A stretch of DNA of 64,000 bases from JAZGER01 sp036480335 (GTDB taxonomy: Bacteria > Pseudomonadota > Gammaproteobacteria > DSM-19610), in contig JAZGGH010000005.1 of the NCBI GenBank assembly GCA_036480335.1, forward strand, positions 22,119 through 86,118, given 5' to 3'. The notes beneath the pieces were generated by a model. That model saw nothing but the letters and a program-made list of their open reading frames with translations. It was not told the origin of the DNA and made no database searches. The translations under genes and the position numbers were made by a program. Positions 15,609 to 25,312 of the stretch are shown here, piece after piece (position 1 is the first letter of the stretch; every line of letters starts with the position of its first letter).

Positions 15609-18338
15609 TTAATCATACCCATATTCAAATTCACCCTCTCCAACACCAATATGCACTTTCTTAACAGTAATGCCTTCTATCATCCGGGTTAACAATTCCT
15701 GGCTAATTTCAGGCAAGACGGTATTGGTCAAAATTGTATCAATCATACGACCGCCACTATCCAGGTCAGTACATCGTTCAGCAATCAATGAAATCACTGC
15801 ATCATCATAGGTAAATGGAATCTTGTGGTTTTCCAGTATACGTCGCTGAATTCTTCCAAGCTGAAGTTTGGCGATAGCAGTAATCATTTCATCACTTAAT
15901 GGGTAGAACGGTATAGTGACCAGACGCCCCAATAATGCAGGTGGAAATATTTTTAACAGGGGTTCACGAATCGCCTTAGCAACACCTTCAGGACTCGGCA
16001 TCAGCTGCGGATCCTTGCATAAGTTCATGATAAGATCAGTGCCTGCGTTAGTTGTCAGTAAAATCAAGGTGTTCTTAAAGTCAATAACCCTGCCTTCGCC
16101 ATCTTCCATCCAGCCCTTATCGAACACCTGGAAAAATATTTCGTGCACATCTGGGTGGGCCTTTTCGACTTCATCGAGTAAGACCACGCTATAAGGCCTA
16201 CGACGTACAGCCTCAGTCAATACACCACCTTCACCATAACCCACATAACCCGGAGGAGCGCCTTTCAAAGTCGACACTGTATGCGCTTCCTGATATTCAC
16301 TCATGTTTATCGTAATGATGTTTTGTTCACCACCATACAAGGTCTCAGCCAGGGCAAGCGCAGTTTCGGTTTTACCCACACCTGAGGTACCAGCCAGCAT
16401 GAAAACGCCAATCGGTTTGCCTGGGTTATCCAGGTTAGCGCGTGAGGTCTGAATGCGCTTAGCAATCATTTCCAGCGCATGGCGTTGTCCTATGATACGT
16501 TTTTCCATTTCATCGGCGAGATTGAGTACCGTCGCAAGCTCATCCTTGACCATGCGCCCAACGGGTATTCCTGTCCAATCCTGTACAACTGAACCTACCG
16601 CGATTTCATCAACTGAGGGTAAAATTAATGGTTCTTCTCCCTGAAGCTCATCTAGCTTTTCCTGTAATCCGGAAAGTTCTTTGAGTAGATTTTCACGATT
16701 TGTGTCGGACAAGGCTTCTTCTGTAGTATTGTCGGTAACCACTTCATCGGTTATTTTTTCGAGCTCACTACCTGTACCTTCTACCGTACCACTTTCGCCT
16801 CGTAGTTTTGCACGGATGCCGAGTATCTGACTCACCAGTTCCTTTTCTGTATCCCAGCGTTGCTCAAGTCCAGTTAGGCGATCTTTTTCTGCAGCAAGCT
16901 TTTTTGTTGCTTCAGATTTTCGCATTTCAGTATCAACGCCAATCATTTTCTCACGACCAATAATTTCCAGTTCAGTCTCCAGTGCTTCAATACGTCGGCG
17001 GGAATCATCAACTTCGGCTGGCACAGCATACTGACTAATCGCAACACGCGCACATGCTGTATCCAGTAGGCTGACTGCTTTGTCAGGTAATTGCCGCGCA
17101 GGAATATAACGATGTGACAGGCGCACGGCTGATTCTAAAGCTTCATCCATCACCTGAACTTTATGGTGGTTTTCCATGGTACTCGCCATACCTCGCATCA
17201 TCAGGATAGCCTTCTCTTCACCTGGCTCGTTAATCTGAACAACCTGAAAGCGGCGGGTTAGCGCAGGATCCTTTTCTATGTGTTTTTTATACTCTGCCCA
17301 GGTAGTCGCCGCAACTGTTCTCAGTGTGCCGCGCGCTAATGCAGGTTTGAGTAGATTGGCGGCATCACCCGTACCTGCTGCACCACCTGCACCGATTAAG
17401 GTGTGCGCTTCATCGATGAACATAATGATAGGCTTTTCTGAAGATTGTACTTCTTCAATCACCTGCTTCAACCGCTGCTCGAATTCGCCTTTCATACTCG
17501 CACCTGCCTGTAGCAGGCCAACATCAAGTGAACGCAGGCTGACATCCCGCAGAGAGGGTGGTACATCTCCAGCTACAATACGCTGCGCAAAACCTTCGAC
17601 AACCGCAGTTTTTCCTACACCTGCCTCCCCCGTCAAAATCGGATTGTTCTGGCGTCGGCGCATCAATATATCGATGATCTGACGTATCTCTTCATCACGC
17701 CCTACAATTGGATCCATTTTTCCGTTACGCGCTTCTTCAGTCAGGTCAACTGTAAATTGCTTAAGTGCTTCCTGTTTACCCATTTGCGCTGGTGGCATAG
17801 CGCCACTAGCTTCCCCAGGCACAGCACCTGCCTGGAAACCATCTGTAGCAGCCAGGTTTTCTTCAGGCGAACCGGCGACTACTTCATCAAATTTATCCGT
17901 CAATATTTCATATTTAATTTTTTCGAACTCTTTTGAGATCGATAATAGTTCATGGCGCAGGCCTCGTGTTCTGATAACCCCAACCATCAGATGTCCCGTA
18001 CGGATCTGTGATTCGCCAAACAGTAGACTACCGTAAACCCAACCACGCTCCACTGCTTCTTCAACATGCGCTGACAAGTCAGAAATCGAAGTTGAACCCC
18101 TGGGTAAACTATCCAGCGCTTCTGTCATATCCTTAACTAAAGTAGATGGGTTTATATCAAACTGCTTAACAATATGGTGCAAGTCAGAATCCTGAACCTG
18201 AAGAATCTGCTGAATCCAGTGCACCAATTCAACATAAGGATTGCCACGCATTTTACAAAATACAGTTGCACTCTCTATAGCCTTGTAGCCAACTTTATTT
18301 AACTTTCCAAATAATGCTGTACGACTGATTTCTGACAT
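15609..18338 (-). CDS. tssH: T6SS sheath-disassembly ATPase ClpV
   Basis: A 909-residue AAA+ unfoldase that disassembles the contracted TssB/TssC sheath in the cytoplasm. N-terminal Clp repeats (about 10-150) are followed by the first ATPase domain with Walker A GEAGVGKT at 237-244 and Walker B IIMFIDEAHTL, a coiled-coil middle region, and the second ATPase domain with GTSGVGKT and VVLLDEVEKAH. Length and N-terminus match ClpV rather than ClpB. A ribosome site (GGAGTAGGAT) precedes the start. It is the last gene of the leftward T6SS run, 50 nt after tssG. Confidence 0.95.
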   Translation of the reverse strand: MSEISRTALFGKLNKVGYKAIESATVFCKMRGNPYVELVHWIQQILQVQDSDLHHIVKQFDINPSTLVKDMTEALDSLPRGSTSISDLSAHVEEAVERGWVYGSLLFGESQIRTGHLMVGVIRTRGLRHELLSISKEFEKIKYEILTDKFDEVVAGSPEENLAATDGFQAGAVPGEASGAMPPAQMGKQEALKQFTVDLTEEARNGKMDPIVGRDEEIRQIIDILMRRRQNNPILTGEAGVGKTAVVEGFAQRIVAGDVPPSLRDVSLRSLDVGLLQAGASMKGEFEQRLKQVIEEVQSSEKPIIMFIDEAHTLIGAGGAAGTGDAANLLKPALARGTLRTVAATTWAEYKKHIEKDPALTRRFQVVQINEPGEEKAILMMRGMASTMENHHKVQVMDEALESAVRLSHRYIPARQLPDKAVSLLDTACARVAISQYAVPAEVDDSRRRIEALETELEIIGREKMIGVDTEMRKSEATKKLAAEKDRLTGLEQRWDTEKELVSQILGIRAKLRGESGTVEGTGSELEKITDEVVTDNTTEEALSDTNRENLLKELSGLQEKLDELQGEEPLILPSVDEIAVGSVVQDWTGIPVGRMVKDELATVLNLADEMEKRIIGQRHALEMIAKRIQTSRANLDNPGKPIGVFMLAGTSGVGKTETALALAETLYGGEQNIITINMSEYQEAHTVSTLKGAPPGYVGYGEGGVLTEAVRRRPYSVVLLDEVEKAHPDVHEIFFQVFDKGWMEDGEGRVIDFKNTLILLTTNAGTDLIMNLCKDPQLMPSPEGVAKAIREPLLKIFPPALLGRLVTIPFYPLSDEMITAIAKLQLGRIQRRILENHKIPFTYDDAVISLIAERCTDLDSGGRMIDTILTNTVLPEISQELLTRMIEGITVKKVHIGVGEGEFEYGYD

Positions 18339-18388
18339 ATCCTACTCCAGTTTTTGTTTGTACTGCATAGGGTTGCAAGCATTTCATC

Positions 18389-19420
18389 TCATATGAGACC
18401 CAGCATAGGATTCAAGTATAAATCCTCTCGATCGTGATCCGGGGTTTTGCCAGATAGCCAGGTTGTCCAACCAAGTTGTCCATATTCCCCGAGTAACGTC
18501 GGTTTAACCTCGGATTTTTCTAAAATCAAACATAAGTCCCAGTTATATTCATCCCCCACATAGTTGCGTACAACAGCAATCAACTTAGTCAGGCTAGTTC
18601 CACCTGGCAACATGCGCTGATAGTCGCTCATACTTAAGGGACCAAGAGTGAGCCGGAATTTATGCTGACATTCCCACACTCGTTCACCCAATGTGGTTGT
18701 CTCACCTAACGAACAGGTCTGACGTGACATCCCCAATCGCATTTGCGAATCTGCAGGTATATTCAGCCACTCGCCAACAAATTCAGTCAGTGTTACTGGA
18801 ATGTGAAAATAGTAATGTAGAACAGCCAGTAATCCCTCAGCGTTCTTGGTTTGGGAAGATAACCGACCTGCAAAATACAGCTTGGCAAAGTCCGGCATGG
18901 CGTCCCGGTTCCTGAGCATTGGCGTCCCGATTCCAAGCTGTGTAGCCACCATACCTGAAAAACGATCATCATCCAGCCGATCCAATCCAACCACAGGTTC
19001 AGCATCTGCCCATACCCGATAGAATAAAGACAGCAGCCGATGATGAAACATATCCGCAAAACGCGACAGAGTAGCATCGCCCTCATTGTGCATACGGGCT
19101 CTGGCATACTCAGTAAGATGTAGTGGTAATGGCCCGTTAGGCCCAAATAAACCTAAAAAAAGCACATTTAGACGGGGCGAAAAACCTTGTTCCGACAATT
19201 CCAACGACGACAGTGTTGAGGGTGCAAATGTTAGCGATGGCTCCTGACCAAAGCGCACTGGATCTTCCACCGGTCTGTTTGAAGTGCCTATGCGTGCTTT
19301 TTCTGGATAGGCACATTCAATTTGTCTGAGCGCTTCGAAAAACCCGAAACTGTAGGGTGCCTGCTGTAACCGCCTCAGCAGTATCAGAGGAGATGGCGTT
19401 GCCCGGTTCTCACTGGCCAT
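18389..19420 (-). CDS. tssG: T6SS baseplate protein TssG
   Basis: A 343-residue baseplate component that joins TssF, TssK and TssE. Recognised by the family strings RRLQQAPYSFGFFEALRQIE, RFGQEPSLTFAP and GLFGPNGPLPLHLTEYARAR. The N-terminus overlaps the end of tssF by 37 nt, so translation of the two is coupled, as is common for this pair. Confidence 0.95.
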   Translation of the reverse strand: MASENRATPSPLILLRRLQQAPYSFGFFEALRQIECAYPEKARIGTSNRPVEDPVRFGQEPSLTFAPSTLSSLELSEQGFSPRLNVLFLGLFGPNGPLPLHLTEYARARMHNEGDATLSRFADMFHHRLLSLFYRVWADAEPVVGLDRLDDDRFSGMVATQLGIGTPMLRNRDAMPDFAKLYFAGRLSSQTKNAEGLLAVLHYYFHIPVTLTEFVGEWLNIPADSQMRLGMSRQTCSLGETTTLGERVWECQHKFRLTLGPLSMSDYQRMLPGGTSLTKLIAVVRNYVGDEYNWDLCLILEKSEVKPTLLGEYGQLGWTTWLSGKTPDHDREDLYLNPMLGLI

Positions 19421-21267
19421 CGCATTATCTCCCCCCGATCTGCTGTCCGGATACGGGTTTCTGTAAAAGAATTAATCGATACATAGCGGGCAAAAAACTG
19501 CTCCATAACTGCCCCTAGCAAAAAAACACCGGTACCCTCAAAAGCTGATTCGTCCAGTGTTAAGGTGATTTCAAGCCCCCTGCCAAAAGCGATTGGGCCT
19601 GGTACTGGCATGCGTCGTGTTACCTGCTCGGCATGCACCGATTTCAGGCCTTCCACCTGTTTTTTAATACCTGCCTCTGAAAGATTTCCGTACAAGGACA
19701 ACATTTCGCGTAAAGCCGCAGCTCCCTGGCGTTCATCATTATCAATCAAAGACAGATAATTCATGGATAGATGATTAATCAGCCGCCATGACACCTCACC
19801 CTGTGCATACGCCAATGAAGGTTGGGGCCGAGTTGGGCCAGCCACGCAACGTACCGCTTCAACTGGAGCACTGATATCCAGAGAGAAATCGGTTCTCCCT
19901 CCTCCCAATGACATCTGTAATGGCAAGTCACGATTGGTGCACAGTGTCTGTACTGATAACTGTTTAAGCTCACCGCTGTAGGGTGCCTGCTTAGCGTCGA
20001 CAAGTGAAATGTAGGTCTCACTGCCAATATAGCTTGATCGTGGGCCACGACGTTTCTGACTCGATGACAACACACGCCTTTCACGCCGCAATGCAAAGAA
20101 TGCCATGTGTTCACTGTAGTGGCTTAAATCATTACAGGCATAGAAAGGCAAGAATTCCTGTTGATCTTCCGAGCTGCTACCATGCCCAGTGACATCGGTA
20201 ACCTGAAAAACCTCGTAATCTAGTGGCCGGGTACGGTCTGCTACAACATGGTTATCATTGCTTCTGTCTGATAAATTAATACGGTCAGCCCGTTTGGGAA
20301 ATAAATTGATGGCTGGAGCACAAAACAGGACGAAATTGTCTGGGCTGATTTTATTCTCCAATTCTGAATCTAGCCGGTCGAATAGCACAATTAATTCTAT
20401 TTCAGAATCTTTACACAGGGTGAAAGCATCTTGTAACCCTGTAAACTCAACGAACTGATAGCGCTCCGGGAATGCAAAATACTCCTGTAGCAAGCGATAC
20501 CCACTGAAAGATCGTGAATCATGTGCAATCAAAGCCTCATCATTACCAAAACCCACCTGACGGATGGATGAGGCATCAAGGGTCTTATTCCAGGGTGCTG
20601 GCCGTTCGGTTGGTCGTACTACAACAGCGTTAGAATTTCCGATCAATTGCTCGTATAGCCGCATTGGTTGGTCATCCTGACCGCGAAGAAAAATTGTCAG
20701 ATTATCCAGATTGATATCCTGCAAACTCAATCCTGCAGTTGGCTTAATGCGTAAACGTATACCCGCTTTAGGTTTACTTCCTCCAGGTAAGTTGGCACCG
20801 GACACAACACCCATGTTAGTAAAGTACTCTGCCTCAGTAATTTCCAACGGCCAAAGCGTAACATTCTGCGTAGTACGGTATTCACAGGGTGTCTGTTCAC
20901 CCTTTCCCAGAATACTGCGTAAGCTAGTTTGGCGTGGAATAACGGCGCCTTCAGCAAGCGAAGCTTCAGCGAGTACCGGATGAAATTGCACCACAGTCAT
21001 AGAGGGTATAGGCATCAAATAATGCGGATAAACAATTTCCAAAAGGTGTTGGGTGAGGTCAGGATAACGCGCATCAATTTTAAGCTGCACACGAGCCGTA
21101 AGAAATCCAAAACCTTCTAGTAAACGCTCAACGTAGGGATCTGCACAATCGAAACCATCCAGACCGAGACGCCCGGCAATCTTGGGAAATTCTCGAGCAA
21201 ACTCACCACCCATTTCACGGATGTATTGCAGCTCACGGTTATAATATTTAAGGAGTAAGGGATCCAT
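19384..21267 (-). CDS. tssF: T6SS baseplate protein TssF
   Basis: A 627-residue baseplate wedge subunit. The N-terminus DPLLLKYYNRELQYIREMG, then DPYVERLLEGFGFLTARVQ and VYPHYLMPIPSM, and the C-terminal FGRGLEITLTLDE are typical. Starts 6 nt after tssE and overlaps tssG. Confidence 0.95.
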   Translation of the reverse strand: MDPLLLKYYNRELQYIREMGGEFAREFPKIAGRLGLDGFDCADPYVERLLEGFGFLTARVQLKIDARYPDLTQHLLEIVYPHYLMPIPSMTVVQFHPVLAEASLAEGAVIPRQTSLRSILGKGEQTPCEYRTTQNVTLWPLEITEAEYFTNMGVVSGANLPGGSKPKAGIRLRIKPTAGLSLQDINLDNLTIFLRGQDDQPMRLYEQLIGNSNAVVVRPTERPAPWNKTLDASSIRQVGFGNDEALIAHDSRSFSGYRLLQEYFAFPERYQFVEFTGLQDAFTLCKDSEIELIVLFDRLDSELENKISPDNFVLFCAPAINLFPKRADRINLSDRSNDNHVVADRTRPLDYEVFQVTDVTGHGSSSEDQQEFLPFYACNDLSHYSEHMAFFALRRERRVLSSSQKRRGPRSSYIGSETYISLVDAKQAPYSGELKQLSVQTLCTNRDLPLQMSLGGGRTDFSLDISAPVEAVRCVAGPTRPQPSLAYAQGEVSWRLINHLSMNYLSLIDNDERQGAAALREMLSLYGNLSEAGIKKQVEGLKSVHAEQVTRRMPVPGPIAFGRGLEITLTLDESAFEGTGVFLLGAVMEQFFARYVSINSFTETRIRTADRGEIMRWPVRTGQRHLL

Positions 21268-21273
21268 TATGTG

Positions 21274-21777
21274 TCATTGACCACTAGAATCACTCAAACG
21301 CACTAACCCGCTACCCAAATCCATTTCTGTTTTAAGATACACTCGTTCTGGCACTGGCTCAGCCCACATATCAAATTCAATCTCAAAACGCAATGCATTA
21401 CCCGACATTTCATCGTTACTTACAACATTCAAGCTCAGCGAATTTTCCAAAATTCGCGGTTCAAATGACACTATCGCCTGCCGAAGTTTGCGTTCAAGCA
21501 AACCTGTATCAACATTCGTAATGGATACTCCCGTAATATCCGGCATACCGTAATTGAGAACAGACTCAGCCACCAGGGGATAATCGGACAAGTCCAGAAC
21601 ATCATTCAGGTTACCGGTATTCAACAATGCAGCAAGATCGCGTTTTATGCATTCACGTAACTTGCGTACTGACAATACACGCTTGTCACGTGATTCCTTT
21701 GGATTTGATGGATCATCATCAGTTAACCGATCAAGCAAGGAAGGTTGTAGTCGTTCTTGCTGCCCCAATTCTGCCAT
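21274..21777 (-). CDS. tssE: T6SS baseplate protein TssE (gp25-like)
   Basis: A 167-residue protein of the phage T4 gp25 family, part of the baseplate that seeds sheath assembly. Motifs include SLLDRLTDDDP near the N-terminus, RKLRECIKRDLAALLNT, and SVLNYGMPDITG. Between tagJ and tssF with very short gaps. Confidence 0.93.
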   Translation of the reverse strand: MAELGQQERLQPSLLDRLTDDDPSNPKESRDKRVLSVRKLRECIKRDLAALLNTGNLNDVLDLSDYPLVAESVLNYGMPDITGVSITNVDTGLLERKLRQAIVSFEPRILENSLSLNVVSNDEMSGNALRFEIEFDMWAEPVPERVYLKTEMDLGSGLVRLSDSSGQ

Positions 21778-21782
21778 TGAGA

Positions 21783-22637
21783 TTACTCCTGTTTTGTATC
21801 AGCCCAATCCACTTCTTCTAGCAGGCTAGCATTGTGATTGTTGAGTACAATTTCCCGCACGTCCATTAATGGGCAATCATCCTGATCGGTTACCAGCATG
21901 CGCTGACCTATTCCTGAATACTCACTCTCAGCTAACGGTTGCCAATCTGTTCTGCGAGACAGAAGAATCGCCCCATCCTCACTATTTTCAGAGCCTGGAT
22001 AGCGGGTAGGAATCAAACCGACTGCTTGTCCACCGTTGGACCAGGTAATAGTAGCAGGCGTCCACACCATATCACGCAAGTCTTCTGGCGCATCAAGTTG
22101 AATATGCTTCATGCGATTAAATGGAACCCAGTAGTAATTCCCATTCAGGATAAGCTCCAGAAACGGGCCAACTCTCGAATCTGCATCGGCAATCCATGCA
22201 AATTCCTTTCCATCTATAGTTCCAGTGCTGAGCGGTGCAGACTCGAATGCCTGTTCGCGCAACGCCTTTGCCTGTCCAGCGTTACCTTGAGCTGAAGCCT
22301 GTAATGCCTGTAGCGCTAATGCGATCCATTCTTCCGGATCGCCAAAAACCAACGGCGTTCGTTTGCCCTGAAAAACTTCATCTCTTAGCACTTCACAACG
22401 CAATGCTTCGCGATAGGTTTGTACCATAGCCAGCGTGCCATCATCCAGATCACCCGCCACTTCGAGCTGGGTTAATGCGCGCCCCCACTCGCCATTGACA
22501 GACAATAGCTGGAATAAAAACACCCGATACTCCGCCTTAGCAGGATCTGCTCTTACCAGATTCTGTAACTGAACCAGCAACCCCTGCACATCAGCATCAC
22601 GCAGGGACTGGTTCAGTTTCTCAGGTAATTTAACCAC
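21783..22637 (-). CDS. tagJ: T6SS accessory protein TagJ (ImpE)
   Basis: A 284-residue ImpE-family protein. The N-terminal TPR-like half (VRADPAKAEYRVFLFQLLSVNGEWGRA) is typical, as is FAWIADADSRVGPFLELILNGNYYWVPF. TagJ binds TssB and helps ClpV recycle the sheath in systems of the Pseudomonas HSI-I class. Its presence, with PpkA, PppA and FHA genes, places this locus near that class. Confidence 0.92.
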   Translation of the reverse strand: MVKLPEKLNQSLRDADVQGLLVQLQNLVRADPAKAEYRVFLFQLLSVNGEWGRALTQLEVAGDLDDGTLAMVQTYREALRCEVLRDEVFQGKRTPLVFGDPEEWIALALQALQASAQGNAGQAKALREQAFESAPLSTGTIDGKEFAWIADADSRVGPFLELILNGNYYWVPFNRMKHIQLDAPEDLRDMVWTPATITWSNGGQAVGLIPTRYPGSENSEDGAILLSRRTDWQPLAESEYSGIGQRMLVTDQDDCPLMDVREIVLNNHNASLLEEVDWADTKQE

Positions 22638-22648
22638 AGCTTTACAAC

Positions 22649-23131
22649 TTACTCGACCGCGCTTGTTTCAATATTAAGAACACAGGACATTTCACCACCC
22701 GCAGAACCATCATTTTGTTCCGGAGTATGCTTAAAGGTCACTTTATTATAAGCTAGCGAAACCATCTCTTGTACTACATCCGATGAATCGTCAACATTAA
22801 CCTCAACGCCAGTAAACATACAGCCTTCCATTTCATACACCAATGTCTCTACTTTATCTTTAGTTGGTTTCCTTACTGTAAGCGTCATAGGAATATCTTG
22901 TGTTCCTGTGACAATACTCTCACGGATACCATTCGAAGCTGCATCAAGGTTTTTCATTACAATCAAATCACCCGCAGACAAATCACCTCCGCTTCCTCCG
23001 CTACCTGAATGGCTAGTACTCGGTCTGTGTATGCCAAAGCTGCAGGATAAAATATCGATAGTGTCTTCCATACCCTCTTTCTTTGACTCACCATCAATTC
23101 CATCTACTGTAAGAAACATTTGCATTGCCAT
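22649..23131 (-). CDS. hcp: T6SS inner-tube protein Hcp
   Basis: A 160-residue Hcp that forms hexameric rings stacked into the tube expelled by the sheath, and can chaperone small effectors. Recognised by MQMFLTVDGIDGESKKEG, LSCSFGIHRPS and the C-terminal YNKVTFKHTP. A Gly/Ser-rich loop (SGSGGSGG, about residues 42-49) sits where family members vary. Confidence 0.95.
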   Translation of the reverse strand: MAMQMFLTVDGIDGESKKEGMEDTIDILSCSFGIHRPSTSHSGSGGSGGDLSAGDLIVMKNLDAASNGIRESIVTGTQDIPMTLTVRKPTKDKVETLVYEMEGCMFTGVEVNVDDSSDVVQEMVSLAYNKVTFKHTPEQNDGSAGGEMSCVLNIETSAVE

Positions 23132-23190
23132 TGCTCACCTCCAATTACAGTTATTAAAATCCATTAGCAGTTCCAATCTACTAATTCAAA

Positions 23191-24684
23191 TTACCCTTTT
23201 GCAGAGGGTAGTTTAGATACCAAACGTAACGACACAGTCAAACCCTCAAGCTGATAATGCGGTCTGAGGAAGAATTTTGAAGTGTAATAGCCTGGATTGC
23301 CTTCTACTTCTTCAACAACAACTTCTGCAGCAGCTAATGGCTTACGTGCTTTAACTGATTCACTCGAGTGAGTCGGATCACCATCAACATACTGCATAAT
23401 CCACTTCTGTAGCCACTTCTGCATATCTTCGCGTTCCTTGAAGGAGCCCACTTTATCTCGCACAATGCATTTCAAATAATGTGCAAAGCGACAACTCGCG
23501 AACAGATAAGGCAAACGCGCCGCAAGATTTGCGTTTGCAGTCGCATCGGGGTCATCATATTCAGCCGGCTTCTGCAACGACTGCGCACCAATAAAGGCTG
23601 CAAAGTCAGAATTCTTTTTGTGGATAAGTGGCATGAAACCATTGTTAGCCAGCTCTGCTTCACGCCGGTCACTAATAGCAATTTCTGTTGGGCATTTCAT
23701 ATCAACGCCACCATCGTCAGTCGGAAAAGTATGTGTCGGCAGGCCCTCTACCGCACCTCCGGATTCAATTCCCCGAATACGTGAACACCAGCCATATTCC
23801 TTAAATGCACGATTAATGTTGATCGCCATAGCATAAGCTGCGTTTGCCCAGGTGTATTTACTGTGGTCAGCACCCTCTGTATCTTCCTCAAAATCAAATT
23901 CTTCAACGGGTTCAGTCTTGGCCCCATACGGTAACCGAGCCAATGTCCTGGGCATTGCCAGTCCAAGATAACGCGCATCCTCAGACTCACGCAGCGAGCG
24001 CCAGGCCGCATACTCAGGTGTCTGGAAAATTTTCGTCAAATCTCGCGGATTACTCAATTCCTGCCAGGATTCCATTTGCATGAGGGATGGATTAGCTGCC
24101 GTGATAAATGGCGCGTGAGATGCAGCAGCTACCTGAGCAATTTCGCCGAGTAATTCAACATCCTGTGGACTGTGGTCAAAATAATAATCGCCGATCAGGC
24201 AACCATAAGGTTCACCACCAAACTGGCCATATTCTTCTTCATACATCTTCTTGAAAATCGGGCTTTGATCCCAGGCTGTTCCCTTGAACTTCTTCAGGGT
24301 CTTACCGAGTTCCTTTTTAGATATATTCATCACTCGTATTTTCAACATCTCATCGGTTTCAGTATTATTAACAAGACTGTGCAAACCTCGCCATGCGCCT
24401 TCAACTTGCTGGAAGTCGTCGTGATGTAAAATAAGATTAACCTGATCAGTAAGCTTCTGGTCAATTTCTGCAATCATCGCCTCGATAGTGCCAATAACAT
24501 CCGATGAGAGAATGGCTGTATCCTTCAATGCTTGCTCAGCGAGTGTCGCCACTGCACTTTCAACGGCTTCTCTGGAACGATCCGACTTGGGCTTAAATTC
24601 TTTATCCAGTAATGAAGCGAAATCCCCGGCTTCAATGGCATCTGATTCAGCTTGCCCGCCTTCTTCTTTTTGCGTATCAGCCAT
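23191..24684 (-). CDS. tssC: T6SS sheath large subunit TssC
   Basis: A 497-residue sheath protein (VipB/ImpD). Motifs include WRGLHSLVNNTE, PYGCLIGDYYFDHSP, LAMPRTLARLPYG and the C-terminal FFLRPHYQLEGLTVSLRLVSKLP. It co-assembles with TssB, whose gene ends 2 nt upstream. Contraction of the sheath drives secretion. Confidence 0.96.
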   Translation of the reverse strand: MADTQKEEGGQAESDAIEAGDFASLLDKEFKPKSDRSREAVESAVATLAEQALKDTAILSSDVIGTIEAMIAEIDQKLTDQVNLILHHDDFQQVEGAWRGLHSLVNNTETDEMLKIRVMNISKKELGKTLKKFKGTAWDQSPIFKKMYEEEYGQFGGEPYGCLIGDYYFDHSPQDVELLGEIAQVAAASHAPFITAANPSLMQMESWQELSNPRDLTKIFQTPEYAAWRSLRESEDARYLGLAMPRTLARLPYGAKTEPVEEFDFEEDTEGADHSKYTWANAAYAMAININRAFKEYGWCSRIRGIESGGAVEGLPTHTFPTDDGGVDMKCPTEIAISDRREAELANNGFMPLIHKKNSDFAAFIGAQSLQKPAEYDDPDATANANLAARLPYLFASCRFAHYLKCIVRDKVGSFKEREDMQKWLQKWIMQYVDGDPTHSSESVKARKPLAAAEVVVEEVEGNPGYYTSKFFLRPHYQLEGLTVSLRLVSKLPSAKG

Positions 24685-24686
24685 GG

Positions 24687-25226
24687 TTAACTCTCCTCGC
24701 TGCTTTCGGATGGTTTTTCACCACTATCATCATCAGGTTTGGGTGCCGACGCGAGCGACTGTAATAAAGCAGGGTCATTTAGCACTTTATTTATTAACTC
24801 TTCAGCACCTGCTTTACCATCCATATAAGTCACTAAATTAGCCAGCTGAGTGCGTGTCTCCAAAAGCTTGCTCAAACCATCGACCTTGCGGGCAACAGCT
24901 GCCGGAGAAAAATCGTCCATGCTGTCGAAAGAAATATCGACACTCAACTCGCCTTCACCCGTCAAGGTATTTGGCACTCGGAAGGCTGCCCTGGGTTTAA
25001 TTGCCTTTAGCCGCTCATCAAAATTATCAACATCAATTTCGAGTGCCTTACGATCTGCCACTGGTGGCAGAGGTTCTGATGGATTTCCCGACAGATCTGC
25101 CATGACGCCCATGACAAAAGGCAGCTGAATCTTTTTTTCAGCTCCATACACTTCTACGTCGTACTCGATCTGAACACGCGGCGCCCGATTACGAGCTATA
25201 AATTTCTGACTACTTGCTTTGGCCAT
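24687..25226 (-). CDS. tssB: T6SS sheath small subunit TssB
   Basis: A 179-residue VipA/ImpB protein. Recognised by RAPRVQIEYDVEVYGAEKKI, LPFVMGVMADLSGNP and the helix after VARKVDGLSKLLETR. It intertwines with TssC in the sheath and carries the ClpV-linked TagJ contact. The C-terminal tail is Ser/Glu-rich. Confidence 0.96.
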   Translation of the reverse strand: MAKASSQKFIARNRAPRVQIEYDVEVYGAEKKIQLPFVMGVMADLSGNPSEPLPPVADRKALEIDVDNFDERLKAIKPRAAFRVPNTLTGEGELSVDISFDSMDDFSPAAVARKVDGLSKLLETRTQLANLVTYMDGKAGAEELINKVLNDPALLQSLASAPKPDDDSGEKPSESSEES

Positions 25227-25312
25227 GATCTACTACCTCCTAAAAATTACCCTGACGGGCACAAACCTGCGCTAGCCTGGGCATCTGTTTTCTGTTATTA
25301 ACGAGACAAATC